Source of the DNA: a bacterium | GTDB taxonomy: Bacteria > Patescibacteriota > Patescibacteriia > UBA9934 > GWF2-40-263 | Assembly: GCA_020052445.1 (NCBI GenBank) | Contig: JAGVPA010000041.1 | Coordinates: 1-35,189, forward strand | DNA: 35,189 nt | Reading direction: 5' to 3' | In this document: piece after piece, positions 13,860-21,719 of the stretch | Layout of the letters: the number at the start of each line of letters is the position of its first letter | Position numbering within the stretch: the first letter of the stretch is position 1 | Notes under the pieces: model-generated | Told to the model about the DNA's origin: nothing | The model's input: the letters and a program-made list of their open reading frames with translations, nothing else | The model's database searches: none | Translations under genes and position numbers: made by a program

Positions 13860-16370
13860 ATGGACTTCATCAAAATCAAAGGTGCTCGCGAGCACAATCT
13901 TAAAAACATCAGCCTGGAGTTGCCGCGGAATAAAATGATTTGTATTACGGGAGTTTCCGGATCAGGAAAATCCTCGTTGGCTTTTGATACGATTTTTGCC
14001 GAAGGTCAGCGACGCTATGTTGAATCTCTCTCGGCTTACGCTCGTCAGTTTCTTGGACAAATGGAAAAACCTGATGTTGATGAAATCGAAGGTCTCTCGC
14101 CAGCCATTTCCATTGATCAAAAAGCTCACTCTTCAAATCCGCGCTCAACCGTCGCCACGATTACCGAGATTTATGATTATCTCCGAGTTTTGTTTGCCCG
14201 CATTGGTCGACCGTATTGCCCAAAATGTGGGCAGGAGATTCAGAAGTTGACGAATGAGGAGATGGTCGACGTGGTTTTGGGGGGCGTTAAGGCATTGGTG
14301 GGGGCGTTGAAGGGCGTTCGGGGATCGGTTAAGGTTTTGGCGCCGGTGGTGCTTGGGCGCAAGGGCGAGTATTATCAGTTGCTCTACGATCTTTATAACT
14401 CAGGTTTTGCGCGAGTTAGAATTGATGGAAAAGAATACGATTTATCTCAGCAGATAAAACTTGCTCGTTATCAACAGCATACGATTGAGGTGGTCGTTGA
14501 TACGATTTCACTGGCCGAACTCGAAACTTCTCGTCAGCGTTTGGCTGAGGCGCTCGAGATTGCCGTCAAAAAAGGGAATGACGTGGTGACGATTGTTTAT
14601 CCGGATAAGTCTGAGCAAATGCTTTCGGCTAAATTCAGTTGTCCGAATGACGGTTTTTCGTTTCCGGAAATTGAGCCGCGGCTTTTTTCTTTTAACTCGC
14701 CATATGGTGCTTGTCCGAATTGTCATGGTCTTGGTACGGCTGAACTCTTCAGCGAGGAACTCTGTTCTGTCTGCCAAGGTGCTCGTTTGCGAAATGAAGC
14801 GTTGTGGGTGAAATTGCCCGAGAATCGTTCGATTGTTGATCTGACGAATTTGTCCATTGAGCAAGCCGTGGATTATTTTATTAATCTTTCTTTTTCACCA
14901 CGCGACCAAGAAATTGCCGGGCCGGCCATGCGCGAGATTTTGAATCGTCTGCAATTCATGCTCGACGTCGGTCTTCATTATTTAACTCTCAATCGCATCG
15001 CCGGAACTCTGTCCGGCGGTGAAGCTCAAAGAATTCGTTTGGCTTCCCAGGTCGGTTCTCGTCTGGTTGGCGCGCTCTACGTTCTCGATGAGCCGACGAT
15101 CGGTCTTCATCAGCGAGACAACGAGCGTCTCATTACCACTCTGCACAATCTTCGTGATCTCGGAAATACAGTGATTGTAGTGGAGCATGACGAAGACACC
15201 ATGCGAGCTTCGGATTTTATGGTTGAGATTGGTCCGGGAGCCGGAGTTCATGGTGGGGAAGTAATTGCGATCGGAAAAACGCCGGAGATTTTTGCTGATA
15301 AAAAATCTTTGACCGCCGCTTATCTGCGTGGTGATAAAAAAATCGCTCTGCCGGAGAAACGACGAACTGTCGGCCTCGACGTCATTAAAATAAAAGGAGC
15401 GTGTGAAAATAATTTAAAAAATATCAATGTCGAAATTCCGCTCCGTCGTTTTGTTTGCGTCACTGGTGTCTCAGGTTCAGGAAAATCAACTTTGGTTTAT
15501 GACACGATGTACAAAGAATTATCTCGTCGATTGTATAAATCTTCAGCCACACCAGGTAAACACAAGGCTCTCCTCGGCACCGAGTACATCGACAAAGCGA
15601 TTCTAATCGATCAATCCGCCATTGGTCGAACCCCGCGTTCCAATCCAGCTACTTATACTGGTGCTTGGGCGCCGATCCGTGAGTTGTTTGCGGCGACAGC
15701 CGAGGCACGCTTTCGTGGTTATAAGGTCGGTCGTTTCAGTTTCAATGTGCCTGGTGGTCGCTGTGAACACTGTGAGGGTCACGGCACGATCGCTATCGAA
15801 ATGCATTTTTTGCCGACGGTTTACGTGACTTGCGATGTCTGTCGTGGACAGAGATTTGATCGCGAGACGCTTGAAATTACTTTTAAAGATAAAAATGTTT
15901 TCGAGATTTTGGAAATGACGGTTGAGGAAGGGGCGGAGTTTTTTAAAGATATTTCTTTTGTCGCCGACAAACTCGAAACTCTCTGCCAGGTCGGTCTCGG
16001 TTACCTAAAACTCGGTCAGCCGGCCCCGACTCTCTCTGGTGGGGAAGCTCAAAGAGTCAAACTCGCCTCCGAACTCTCAAAACGAGCGACTGGCAAAACC
16101 CTCTATCTCCTCGACGAGCCAACAACCGGTCTGCATTTTGCTGATGTCGATCAATTGTTGAAGGTTCTTCACACTTTGGTCGATAAAGGAAACACAGTCA
16201 TTGTCATTGAACACAATCTTGATGTCATTAAGACGGCCGATTGGATTATTGACCTCGGTCCAGAAGGTGGCGACAAGGGCGGGGAAGTTGTTTGTGTTGG
16301 CACGCCGGAGGAGGTGGCGCGGCATAAAGGTAGCTATACCGGGGAGTATTTGAAAAGAGTGCTGAAATAA
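13860..16370 (+). CDS. uvrA: UvrABC excinuclease subunit A, shortened form
   Basis: 836 residues, against about 940 in E. coli. UvrA is the dimeric ABC-type ATPase that finds bulky lesions and loads UvrB. Both ATPase halves are complete: [13 protein letters not shown] (about 32), [12 protein letters not shown] (about 384), [13 protein letters not shown] (about 535), [12 protein letters not shown] (about 724), with DEPTIGLH and DEPTTGLH. The second zinc finger is intact (CEHC, CDVC at about 635-661). The first has only three ligands: CPND at 261 replaces C-x-x-C, with CPNC at 285. About 80 residues normally between CPNCHGLG and the C-x-x-C-x-G-x-R-L-R stretch are missing. Residues about 141-157 ([15 protein letters not shown]) are encoded by repeat units. 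The last 40 codons have a second copy at 16803. No SD. Confidence 0.97.
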   Translation: MDFIKIKGAREHNLKNISLELPRNKMICITGVSGSGKSSLAFDTIFAEGQRRYVESLSAYARQFLGQMEKPDVDEIEGLSPAISIDQKAHSSNPRSTVATITEIYDYLRVLFARIGRPYCPKCGQEIQKLTNEEMVDVVLGGVKALVGALKGVRGSVKVLAPVVLGRKGEYYQLLYDLYNSGFARVRIDGKEYDLSQQIKLARYQQHTIEVVVDTISLAELETSRQRLAEALEIAVKKGNDVVTIVYPDKSEQMLSAKFSCPNDGFSFPEIEPRLFSFNSPYGACPNCHGLGTAELFSEELCSVCQGARLRNEALWVKLPENRSIVDLTNLSIEQAVDYFINLSFSPRDQEIAGPAMREILNRLQFMLDVGLHYLTLNRIAGTLSGGEAQRIRLASQVGSRLVGALYVLDEPTIGLHQRDNERLITTLHNLRDLGNTVIVVEHDEDTMRASDFMVEIGPGAGVHGGEVIAIGKTPEIFADKKSLTAAYLRGDKKIALPEKRRTVGLDVIKIKGACENNLKNINVEIPLRRFVCVTGVSGSGKSTLVYDTMYKELSRRLYKSSATPGKHKALLGTEYIDKAILIDQSAIGRTPRSNPATYTGAWAPIRELFAATAEARFRGYKVGRFSFNVPGGRCEHCEGHGTIAIEMHFLPTVYVTCDVCRGQRFDRETLEITFKDKNVFEILEMTVEEGAEFFKDISFVADKLETLCQVGLGYLKLGQPAPTLSGGEAQRVKLASELSKRATGKTLYLLDEPTTGLHFADVDQLLKVLHTLVDKGNTVIVIEHNLDVIKTADWIIDLGPEGGDKGGEVVCVGTPEEVARHKGSYTGEYLKRVLK
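14280..14333 (+). repeat. GGGCGTTAAGG-family insertion in uvrA
   Basis: GGGGGCGTTAAGGCATTGG, GGGGGCGTTGAAGGGCGTT: the same units as in the uvrB tail and at 34563. They lengthen the loop before [14 protein letters not shown] by roughly ten residues. Confidence 0.7.
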
Positions 16371-16371
16371 A

Positions 16372-16400
16372 AATAACGTGAGCCCTGGATAAGGCTCACG
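16372..16400 (-). terminator. Terminator of the small minus-strand gene
   Basis: GTGAGCC...GGCTCAC stem; on the minus strand it is followed by GTTATTTTTATTT. Confidence 0.8.
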
Positions 16401-16425
16401 AAGCGGGTCGGATGGATGGTGACGA

Positions 16426-16620
16426 TTATGCCTTTTTTCTGATCTCGAGCGGCAACTGCCTTCTGAAACCCCATTCCCCCGTCCCGATCGTGAACTCGAG
16501 AGAGTTATCTTTAAAGGGGAAGATGATTTCGGTGACCATCCTCCATTTTTCCGGTTCGAGAGGCACGCGAACTTCGTCTCCCGGCTGAAGGTTCCGGACA
16601 TCATCGATGGTGATTTCCAT
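16426..16620 (-). CDS. Small hypothetical protein inside the inserted unit
   Basis: 64 residues: MEITIDDVRNLQPGDEVRVP..., later WRMVTEIIFPFKDNSLEFTI, ending RRQLPLEIRKKA. The pattern, with L-x-P-G-D-E-V near the start, suggests a small beta barrel; family unknown. The ATG at 16620 is chosen because the predicted transcription start (about 16665) lies downstream of the longer TTG start at 16668. A GGGG run ten bases before the ATG may be a weak SD. The gene has its own promoter, an inverted repeat over that promoter, and a terminator. It is the only gene between the two copies of the uvrA 3' end. Confidence 0.65.
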   Translation of the reverse strand: MEITIDDVRNLQPGDEVRVPLEPEKWRMVTEIIFPFKDNSLEFTIGTGEWGFRRQLPLEIRKKA

Positions 16621-16670
16621 GACAGACCCCTGTTGCAGTTTGTGCGGAAGTTGAGTGGGAAACTCCAATA

Positions 16671-16740
16671 GAAAATAACATAAAATACTCGTTTTGTCAA
16701 GTATTCGGTGAGTTTAGAATAATGATTTTATGTTATTTTC
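16671..16740. repeat. Inverted repeat across the small gene's promoter (operator-like)
   Basis: GAAAATAACATAAAAT (16671-16686) and its exact reverse complement (16725-16740), 38 bases apart. The left arm covers the -10 of the minus-strand promoter and the right arm lies about 25 bases upstream of its -35, as a repressor or looping site would. A smaller repeat AATACT/AGTATT lies inside. Confidence 0.75.
16672..16700 (-). promoter_or_regulatory. Promoter of the small minus-strand gene
   Basis: Minus strand TTGACA (16700-16695), 17 bases, TATTTT (16677-16672) with extended TG. Confidence 0.7.
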
Positions 16741-16802
16741 TGTTGATATCGGCGACAAACAGGTAATAAAAGTCCTTTCGATATTGTAATCAATACAATA
16801 TA

Positions 16803-16922
16803 GATCTCGGTCCAGAAGGTGGCGACAAGGGCGGGGAAGTTGTTTGTGTTGGCACGCCGGAGGAGGTGGCTAGGCATAAAGGTAGCTATACCGGGGAGTA
16901 TTTGAGAAGAGCGCTAAGATAA
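16803..16922 (+). pseudogene. Detached second copy of the uvrA 3' end
   Basis: 120 bases aligned without gaps to the last 40 codons of uvrA (16251-16370), with 7 differences. Four are silent and three conservative (K to R twice, V to A). It has no start codon and no upstream uvrA sequence; homology begins abruptly at 16803. It ends with its own stop codon. This looks like the native gene end displaced by an insertion of about 552 bases. Confidence 0.93.
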
Positions 16923-16944
16923 CATATTTTTCCGCGGTTTTTAG

Positions 16945-16973
16945 TTGACAGATTAGAAAAAATAATTTACACT
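16945..16973 (+). promoter_or_regulatory. Promoter of the acidic peptide gene
   Basis: TTGACA (16945-16950), 17 bases, TACACT (16968-16973). The leader of about 50 bases has a hairpin at 17000-17026 (ATTATT..GTGCC-TT-GGCAC..ATAAT). Confidence 0.75.
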
Positions 16974-17031
16974 AACGGCGGTCTCTCTGGAGGCTGATAA
17001 TTATTAAGTGCCTTGGCACAAATAATCTACT

Positions 17032-17163
17032 ATGGAAGACACAAACATGGCTGCCGCCCCAGTCGCCGAAGAAGAAGTCACCGAACCAACAGAGACAGAA
17101 GAAGAAGCTCCAGTTGCTGAAGAAACTGTCGAAGAAGCTCCTTCAGAAGAAGTCGCTGCCTAG
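17032..17163 (+). CDS. 43-residue acidic low-complexity protein
   Basis: The frame reads MEDTNMAAAPVAEEEVTEPT..., made mostly of E, A, V, P and T and ending SEEVAA. There is no basic residue at all, so the net charge is strongly negative and the chain must be disordered. It has a near-consensus promoter, a structured leader and a strong terminator, which suggests high expression as a single-gene unit. The minus strand is open too, but the promoter and terminator face the plus strand. Function unknown; a DNA-mimic or a chaperone-like acidic tail are possibilities only. Confidence 0.6.
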   Translation: MEDTNMAAAPVAEEEVTEPTETEEEAPVAEETVEEAPSEEVAA

Positions 17164-17192
17164 TTTTAACTTTGTTTTCAAAGTTTTCGATC

Positions 17193-17220
17193 AAAACACT
17201 CGTTTTATAACGGGTGTTTT
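17193..17220 (+). terminator. Intrinsic terminator after the acidic protein
   Basis: AAAACACTCGTT-TTAT-AACGGGTGTTTT, one G-T pair. Confidence 0.88.
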
Positions 17221-17247
17221 GCTTTGTGGTGGTTTTTTGGCTATGCT
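17219..17247 (+). promoter_or_regulatory. Promoter of the PaaX-like gene
   Basis: TTGCTT (17219-17224), 17 bases, TATGCT (17242-17247). Leader of about 5 bases. Confidence 0.5.
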
Positions 17248-17258
17248 GGAAGAAATGT

Positions 17259-17768
17259 ATGAATAAAAAACACGCCAATCCTTTTACCTTTTTTCGCCCG
17301 GCTTCTGGTCCGGCTATTGTTTTGGATATGCTAGGGAATAAGGGCGCGGCTGATGGTTGGATTGCTGTTTCGGTGCCGAAAGATAAGAGAATACATAGAA
17401 AATTTTCGGAAAGCCTGCATTTTTTAGTTAAAAATCATTATGCTGGATTTAAGGATGAAAAAAATACAGAAATTACATTATTACCGAAAGGGAAAATCGT
17501 TTATGTCAGGACGAAGATTTTAAGGTCGGGTTTGTTGTCTGAAGATAAGGCTTGTTTGGTGGTTTTTGATATACCGGAAAGCAAAAGGAAACTCCGTCGA
17601 TTTCTGCGTATTTTTTTGAATGAATGCGGTTTTATACCAATACAGAAAAGTGTTTGGATATCGCAGTTTGACGTTACAAAAATTTTGTCAGATTTTTTTG
17701 CGGTTTTAGACTTTGAAGAATATATAACGGTTTTTACTATTTTGGTGGATAAAAACCGAGTAAATTGA
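17259..17768 (+). CDS. PaaX/Cas2-like regulatory protein
   Basis: 169 residues. The N-terminal 95 residues are helical and basic, fitting a winged-helix domain (FTFFRPASGPAIVLDMLGNK). Residues about 105-165 read ACLVVFDIPESKRKLRRFLR, then CGFIPIQKSVWIS: the ferredoxin-like fold shared by Cas2 and the middle domain of PaaX repressors, with the V-F-D-I-P-E strand and the basic helix. In CPR genomes such proteins are often labelled Cas2, but there is no CRISPR array or other cas gene here and the N-terminal domain fits PaaX better. The start at 17259 follows a -10 element by 11 bases. Just after the stop come operator-like palindromes leading to uvrC, which this protein might bind. Confidence 0.72.
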   Translation: MNKKHANPFTFFRPASGPAIVLDMLGNKGAADGWIAVSVPKDKRIHRKFSESLHFLVKNHYAGFKDEKNTEITLLPKGKIVYVRTKILRSGLLSEDKACLVVFDIPESKRKLRRFLRIFLNECGFIPIQKSVWISQFDVTKILSDFFAVLDFEEYITVFTILVDKNRVN

Positions 17769-17838
17769 CCGACCGGTCATTATGCTCGGTTAGAAAAAGT
17801 GTACCGTGTAAAGTGACCGATCGGTCACTTTACACGGT
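17766..17838. repeat. Operator-like palindromes between the PaaX-like gene and uvrC
   Basis: A near-palindrome TGACCGACCGGTCA overlaps the stop codon (17766-17779). A perfect 36-base palindrome is centred at 17820/17821 (17803-17838, core AAGTGACCGATCGGTCACTT). The uvrC ATG is 22 bases later. There is no T tract, so it is not a standard terminator. A related element is at 29171-29240. Confidence 0.9.
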
Positions 17839-17859
17839 TTACCCACCTTTCCATTTTCT

Positions 17860-19197
17860 ATGCTCAACCCAAAAATCAAAATCAAAAACCAAACCCTCCC
17901 CGATTCCCCCGGCGTCTATTTCTTTTACGACAAAAACCAAAATCTCCTTTACATCGGCAAAGCCACCTCGCTCAAAAAACGCGTCGGTTCCTATTTCTCC
18001 AAAGCCCATGATCGTCGCATCGCCGAAATGGTTTCCCAAATCGCCCGCATCGATTATCTGGAAACTCCAACTGTCATCGAAGCTCTGGTTCTGGAAGCCA
18101 ACCAAATAAAAGCCAAAAGTCCAAAATACAATATCCTCGAACGCGATGACAAAAGTTTCCTCTACCTGACAATCTCTAATGAAGATTTTCCGCGACCGAT
18201 TTTGTATCGCGGTTTAGATTTGGAAAAACTTGAGATCAATCCTTTTGATCGACATCTCTCACCCAAAGCCAAAAAATATTTCCTGGCCGTCTTTGGTCCG
18301 TACACGAGCGGTTCAGCTCTGCGTAAATCGCTCGACATTATTCGAAAAATTATTCCTTGGAGTGATTGCCGACCGCCGGCGATCACCGGAAAAACTAAAG
18401 CTTGTTTTGATGTTCATATCGGTCGCTGTCCTGGTGTTTGTTCCGGCACGATTGAAAAAAAAGTTTATCGAAAAATCATTCGCAATCTGATTTTGTTTTT
18501 TGAAGGTAAAAAAAGTTTTTTGATTAGCTCGCTGAAAAAAGATATGAAAAAAGCTTCGGCTGAAAAAAGCTTCGAAGAGGCGGCCAAAATCAGAAATAAA
18601 ATTTTTGCTCTCGAACATATTCAAGATGTGGCTATCATTTCGCGCGAAGATTCCGAATTGCCTTTTGTTAAACTCAAAAATTCTCCTTTTGATTTAAGAG
18701 GTCGAGTCGAAGCCTATGATATCAGTAATATTTCCGGCACCTCAGCTGTTGGTTCAATGGTGGTTTTTGAGGACGGTCAGCCGTATAAAAAATCGTATCG
18801 TAAATTTAAAATCAAAACCGTTAAAGGCGCGAATGACACAGCTATGCTCGAAGAAGTTTTGCGGCGCCGTTTGTTGCGAGCCGAGAAACAACCCGGAGCT
18901 TGGCCCTTGCCAGAAGTTTTTGTCATCGACGGCGGGGAAGGCCAAGTCAATCGCGCCAATCAAATCTTAGAAGAATTCAAAATCAAAATTCCAGTCATCG
19001 GTTTAGCCAAAGGTTTTGATCGAAAACAAGATCGCTTGGTTTTCAAAGCCAACGACAAAGAGTTGGCTCAGCTTGCACTCAGCGGTAAGGAATTATTCCA
19101 ACAAGCCCGTGACGAAGCCCACCGTTTTGCGGTAAGATACCACCGACAGGTTCGCGGTCGGAGTTTTATAAAAAAGTCTGAAAAAAAATCAATATGA
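17860..19197 (+). CDS. uvrC: UvrABC excinuclease subunit C, lacking the helix-hairpin-helix end
   Basis: 445 residues against about 600 normally. UvrC makes both incisions around a lesion. Seen: GIY-YIG nuclease domain with SPGVYFFYDKNQNLLYIGKA (about 17-36); four cysteines of the iron-sulfur type (DCRPP, ACFDVHIGRCPGVC) at about 170-195; UVR motif EKSFEEAAKIRNKIFALE (about 235); RNase H-like domain EAYDISNISGTSAVGSMVVF and VIDGGEGQVNRA. The protein stops shortly after DEAHRFAVRYHRQVRG, where the tandem helix-hairpin-helix DNA-binding domain would follow. The next gene overlaps its stop (ATGA), so the truncation is the natural gene end. Both nuclease domains appear complete. Confidence 0.95.
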   Translation: MLNPKIKIKNQTLPDSPGVYFFYDKNQNLLYIGKATSLKKRVGSYFSKAHDRRIAEMVSQIARIDYLETPTVIEALVLEANQIKAKSPKYNILERDDKSFLYLTISNEDFPRPILYRGLDLEKLEINPFDRHLSPKAKKYFLAVFGPYTSGSALRKSLDIIRKIIPWSDCRPPAITGKTKACFDVHIGRCPGVCSGTIEKKVYRKIIRNLILFFEGKKSFLISSLKKDMKKASAEKSFEEAAKIRNKIFALEHIQDVAIISREDSELPFVKLKNSPFDLRGRVEAYDISNISGTSAVGSMVVFEDGQPYKKSYRKFKIKTVKGANDTAMLEEVLRRRLLRAEKQPGAWPLPEVFVIDGGEGQVNRANQILEEFKIKIPVIGLAKGFDRKQDRLVFKANDKELAQLALSGKELFQQARDEAHRFAVRYHRQVRGRSFIKKSEKKSI

Positions 19198-19436
19198 AAA
19201 AAAGGATGATAAATATTTTTGGTTGGCTCGGTGTCGCTGGCGTTCTGTTGGCCTATATTTTACTTTCATTCGGAGTAATTGGCAGTCGAGACTTTATTTA
19301 TCAATTATTGAACGGCGTCGGTGCCATTCTTTTGATTATCGAATCAGCTTGGCGAAAGGATTATCCGTTTACTTTTTTGAATGTGGTTTGGTCTCTGGTG
19401 GCTCTGGTGACAATAATTCAATTATTGGTTTTTTAA
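19194..19436 (+). CDS. Small membrane protein of the CBU_0592 type
   Basis: 80 residues with three hydrophobic stretches: INIFGWLGVAGVLLAYILLS, then FIYQLLNGVGAILLIIESAW and FLNVVWSLVALVTIIQLLVF. The G-W-x-G...L-N-x-x-G-A pattern and length fit the CBU_0592 family as I remember it. Its ATG overlaps the uvrC stop by four bases, so translation is probably coupled. Function unknown; located in the cytoplasmic membrane. Confidence 0.8.
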   Translation: MKKRMINIFGWLGVAGVLLAYILLSFGVIGSRDFIYQLLNGVGAILLIIESAWRKDYPFTFLNVVWSLVALVTIIQLLVF

Positions 19437-19438
19437 AT

Positions 19439-20863
19439 ATGGGTGCAGAAAATACAGTTGGACCAGAAAATTTAGAAAATAAAAAAGAAAAATTTTCTCT
19501 AGAAGTTTGGAAAAAATATTTTCTGGCCCTTTTTCCTTTTGAAGGTTTGTCTGAAACTAGCGGCTTACAAAAAGCTTATGATAAGTTGATTGAAAAATCC
19601 CAAGAAATTATTTTGAAAGTTTATGCCGAAGCAGAAGTTTCTTCGACCGACGTTGAGGGTTTTTTGCTGGAACTCGATAGCGTTTTAGATAGCCTCGCCA
19701 GAGAATTAAAACCAACTACAGAAAACATAAAATTTTTACAAGATTTAAGAGACCATCTTCATGATTTAATCAGCAAAAAGATTTTTGATAAAGCAGCCGG
19801 TGATGATTTTTTCTCGCGGTTTGAAGAGGTTCGGGATCCTATAATGCCTTTTTTGATTCGCAGCAGAAATTCTGAGACAGATTTTTCCGAAGGTGCTAGA
19901 ACTTTGGTGGACATGCAAAGAAGTACAGATCAGGTGGTCGTCGGTGAAAAAGATATTGCCGTTGAGTTTTCTGATCGCTCTGGTGAATTTAAATTGAGAC
20001 CCGGAGATTTTGCTTGGGTGACGGCTCAAATTCCGCCGGAATATTTTGGTCAGCAGTTTCCTGATTTTAATCCCAGACTTCAGGCCGCAGCTGCGGCTGA
20101 GGCTTTGACAAGAAATAATATCGCCACTCTGACCTGGTTAAAAAATCCTGTTGAACGAAGTACTTTGGGACAACTTGGTGGCGAGCTGGTGGTGCCAACC
20201 TTTGACCCTCGATCGATTCAATTCAATTCCGATGGTTCAGCTGCGGTTCGCCTGGCGCTTTACAATCGAAACACTTCGCGAGATTTGGTTTTTGATGGTA
20301 AAATCGAACAACCAATGTTTAGACTTTTTGTCGATCCAGCTCGCGGACTTTTAATTAATGAAGATTTGCTAACGGCCGCCGAGAAAATCATTGGTTCAAG
20401 TTTTGATCCGGCTGTTCATATCGTTAGACAAGGAAGTCAAGGAATCGCTTTACGGATTCCGATCACCGAATACGCGGTTCAAGATTCAGATTCGAGTGAA
20501 GAAATTAATGTTTCGGATTTTCTTAGCGGTCGCGGTTTGTCGAATAAAAGAGAGACTCTGGATTCTCGACTTGGTATCATTGACTGGAGTGTTAGAATTC
20601 AAAAGATCCCAGGAATTTCTACTGTTATCGGACAAACACCGAGAGTGGTTTTTCCATCAGATGTAACCGGTGTAATAAGTCGAAGACTTTTGATCGAAAA
20701 CAGAGAAGGAGTTTCTTCAATCGCCAGACACGGCGGTTCTCGAGTTATAGATCCGAATTTTTCTCTGCCAGTAAGAACCGAGTTTGTTACTCGTTCCGGA
20801 GCAGACGTCGAAATTGGAAAACAGTATTTGGTGGTTTATTTGTATCCGTCTAAAAATAACTAA
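19439..20863 (+). CDS. Hypothetical cytoplasmic protein
   Basis: 474 residues. The first 150 are helical and charged (VWKKYFLALFPFEGLSET, then long amphipathic helices). The rest is beta-rich with LRPGDFAWVTAQIPPEYFG, RLALYNRNTSRDLVFDGKIE and IGKQYLVVYLYPSK. No signal peptide or membrane helix. The phrase L-R-P-G-D-F loosely recalls dCTP deaminase/dUTPase barrels but the catalytic motifs are missing. It starts two bases after the previous stop and closes a uvrC-centred operon. Family not recognised. Confidence 0.75.
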   Translation: MGAENTVGPENLENKKEKFSLEVWKKYFLALFPFEGLSETSGLQKAYDKLIEKSQEIILKVYAEAEVSSTDVEGFLLELDSVLDSLARELKPTTENIKFLQDLRDHLHDLISKKIFDKAAGDDFFSRFEEVRDPIMPFLIRSRNSETDFSEGARTLVDMQRSTDQVVVGEKDIAVEFSDRSGEFKLRPGDFAWVTAQIPPEYFGQQFPDFNPRLQAAAAAEALTRNNIATLTWLKNPVERSTLGQLGGELVVPTFDPRSIQFNSDGSAAVRLALYNRNTSRDLVFDGKIEQPMFRLFVDPARGLLINEDLLTAAEKIIGSSFDPAVHIVRQGSQGIALRIPITEYAVQDSDSSEEINVSDFLSGRGLSNKRETLDSRLGIIDWSVRIQKIPGISTVIGQTPRVVFPSDVTGVISRRLLIENREGVSSIARHGGSRVIDPNFSLPVRTEFVTRSGADVEIGKQYLVVYLYPSKNN

Positions 20864-20869
20864 CAAAAT

Positions 20870-20945
20870 CCACTCCAAACCCCTCTCCTGCCTGCCCAGC
20901 CGTAGCCCGGCGAAGGAGGGCTAGGAGAGGGGTGCCTGGGGTGAG
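20870..20945. repeat. GC-rich inverted repeat
   Basis: CACTCC...CCCCTCTCCT and AGGAGAGGGGTG...GGGGTG arms around GCCGTAGCCCGGCGAAGGAG. It is related to the family at 3284 and 13657, and precedes the nucleotidyltransferase ATG by 8 bases. Confidence 0.85.
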
Positions 20946-20952
20946 GACTTAT

Positions 20953-21711
20953 ATGAAACCAAACGAAAAACTTTTTAACAAAATACTAGCCGAGGCCAAA
21001 ACCGATCCAAATATTTTGGCTTTTTGGCTCGACGGTTCACGGGGTAAGGGTTTGGTTACAAAATATTCGGACTATGACTGTACACTGGTGGTTAAAGATG
21101 AAGTTTTGGCAGAATACGAAAAGAAATACGAAAATTTGAAAGAACCAGGAATTGATTCGAATGTCAGGTCGATTTCATCTTTTTATAACTACGCCGCCTG
21201 GGGCAGTCCGACAGCTTGGGATAGATATAACTTTGCTCATCTGAAACCGTTAGTTGACAAAACTGGAAAGATTCAAAAACTTTTTCGTGAAAAATCCGTC
21301 GTGCCAAAAAACGAAATCAAAAATTTTATCGCCGGTTCTTTAGATCATTACATAAACCAAGTTTATCGTTCGCTCAAAAATTTTCGAGACGGACGTGTAC
21401 CAGCTGCACGATTAGAAGCGGCCGAACAAATCGCTCCGCTTTTAGATGCTCTTTTTGCCTTGAACGATGGTCGGCTTAAGCCATATTACAAATATTTGGT
21501 TTGGGAATTAGAAAAATTTCCGCTTAAAAAATTTCCTTTGTCTCGTAAAAGATTTATTGAAAAACTTTTGACTATTTTAGAAACAGCCGACGTAAAAACT
21601 CAGCAGGAAATTTTTTTAAAAACGGAAAAACTTTTTCGTCAGGCTGGATACGCAACGGTTTTTGATGGCTGGGGACATATTATCAGTTGGATAAAAGAAT
21701 TTAAGAACTGA
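20953..21711 (+). CDS. Nucleotidyltransferase-domain protein
   Basis: 252 residues. Near the start is LDGSRGKGLVTKYSDYDCTL, the G-S-x-G...D-x-D active-site motif of the Pol-beta nucleotidyltransferase superfamily, with a Y between the acids as in SDYD. The rest is helical and resembles aminoglycoside-type nucleotidyltransferases (AEQIAPLLDALFALNDGRLKPYYKYL). It probably transfers a nucleotide to a small molecule or protein. The ATG at 20953 avoids eight codons of repeat. The next gene starts 8 bases later, so the two are probably co-transcribed. Confidence 0.83.
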   Translation: MKPNEKLFNKILAEAKTDPNILAFWLDGSRGKGLVTKYSDYDCTLVVKDEVLAEYEKKYENLKEPGIDSNVRSISSFYNYAAWGSPTAWDRYNFAHLKPLVDKTGKIQKLFREKSVVPKNEIKNFIAGSLDHYINQVYRSLKNFRDGRVPAARLEAAEQIAPLLDALFALNDGRLKPYYKYLVWELEKFPLKKFPLSRKRFIEKLLTILETADVKTQQEIFLKTEKLFRQAGYATVFDGWGHIISWIKEFKN

Positions 21712-21719
21712 AAATAACT

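Noticed and set aside
17259-17768. Cas2 and hence a CRISPR locus
   Set aside because: The Cas2-like fold is only the C-terminal half of a PaaX-like protein, and there is no array or other cas gene in the window.
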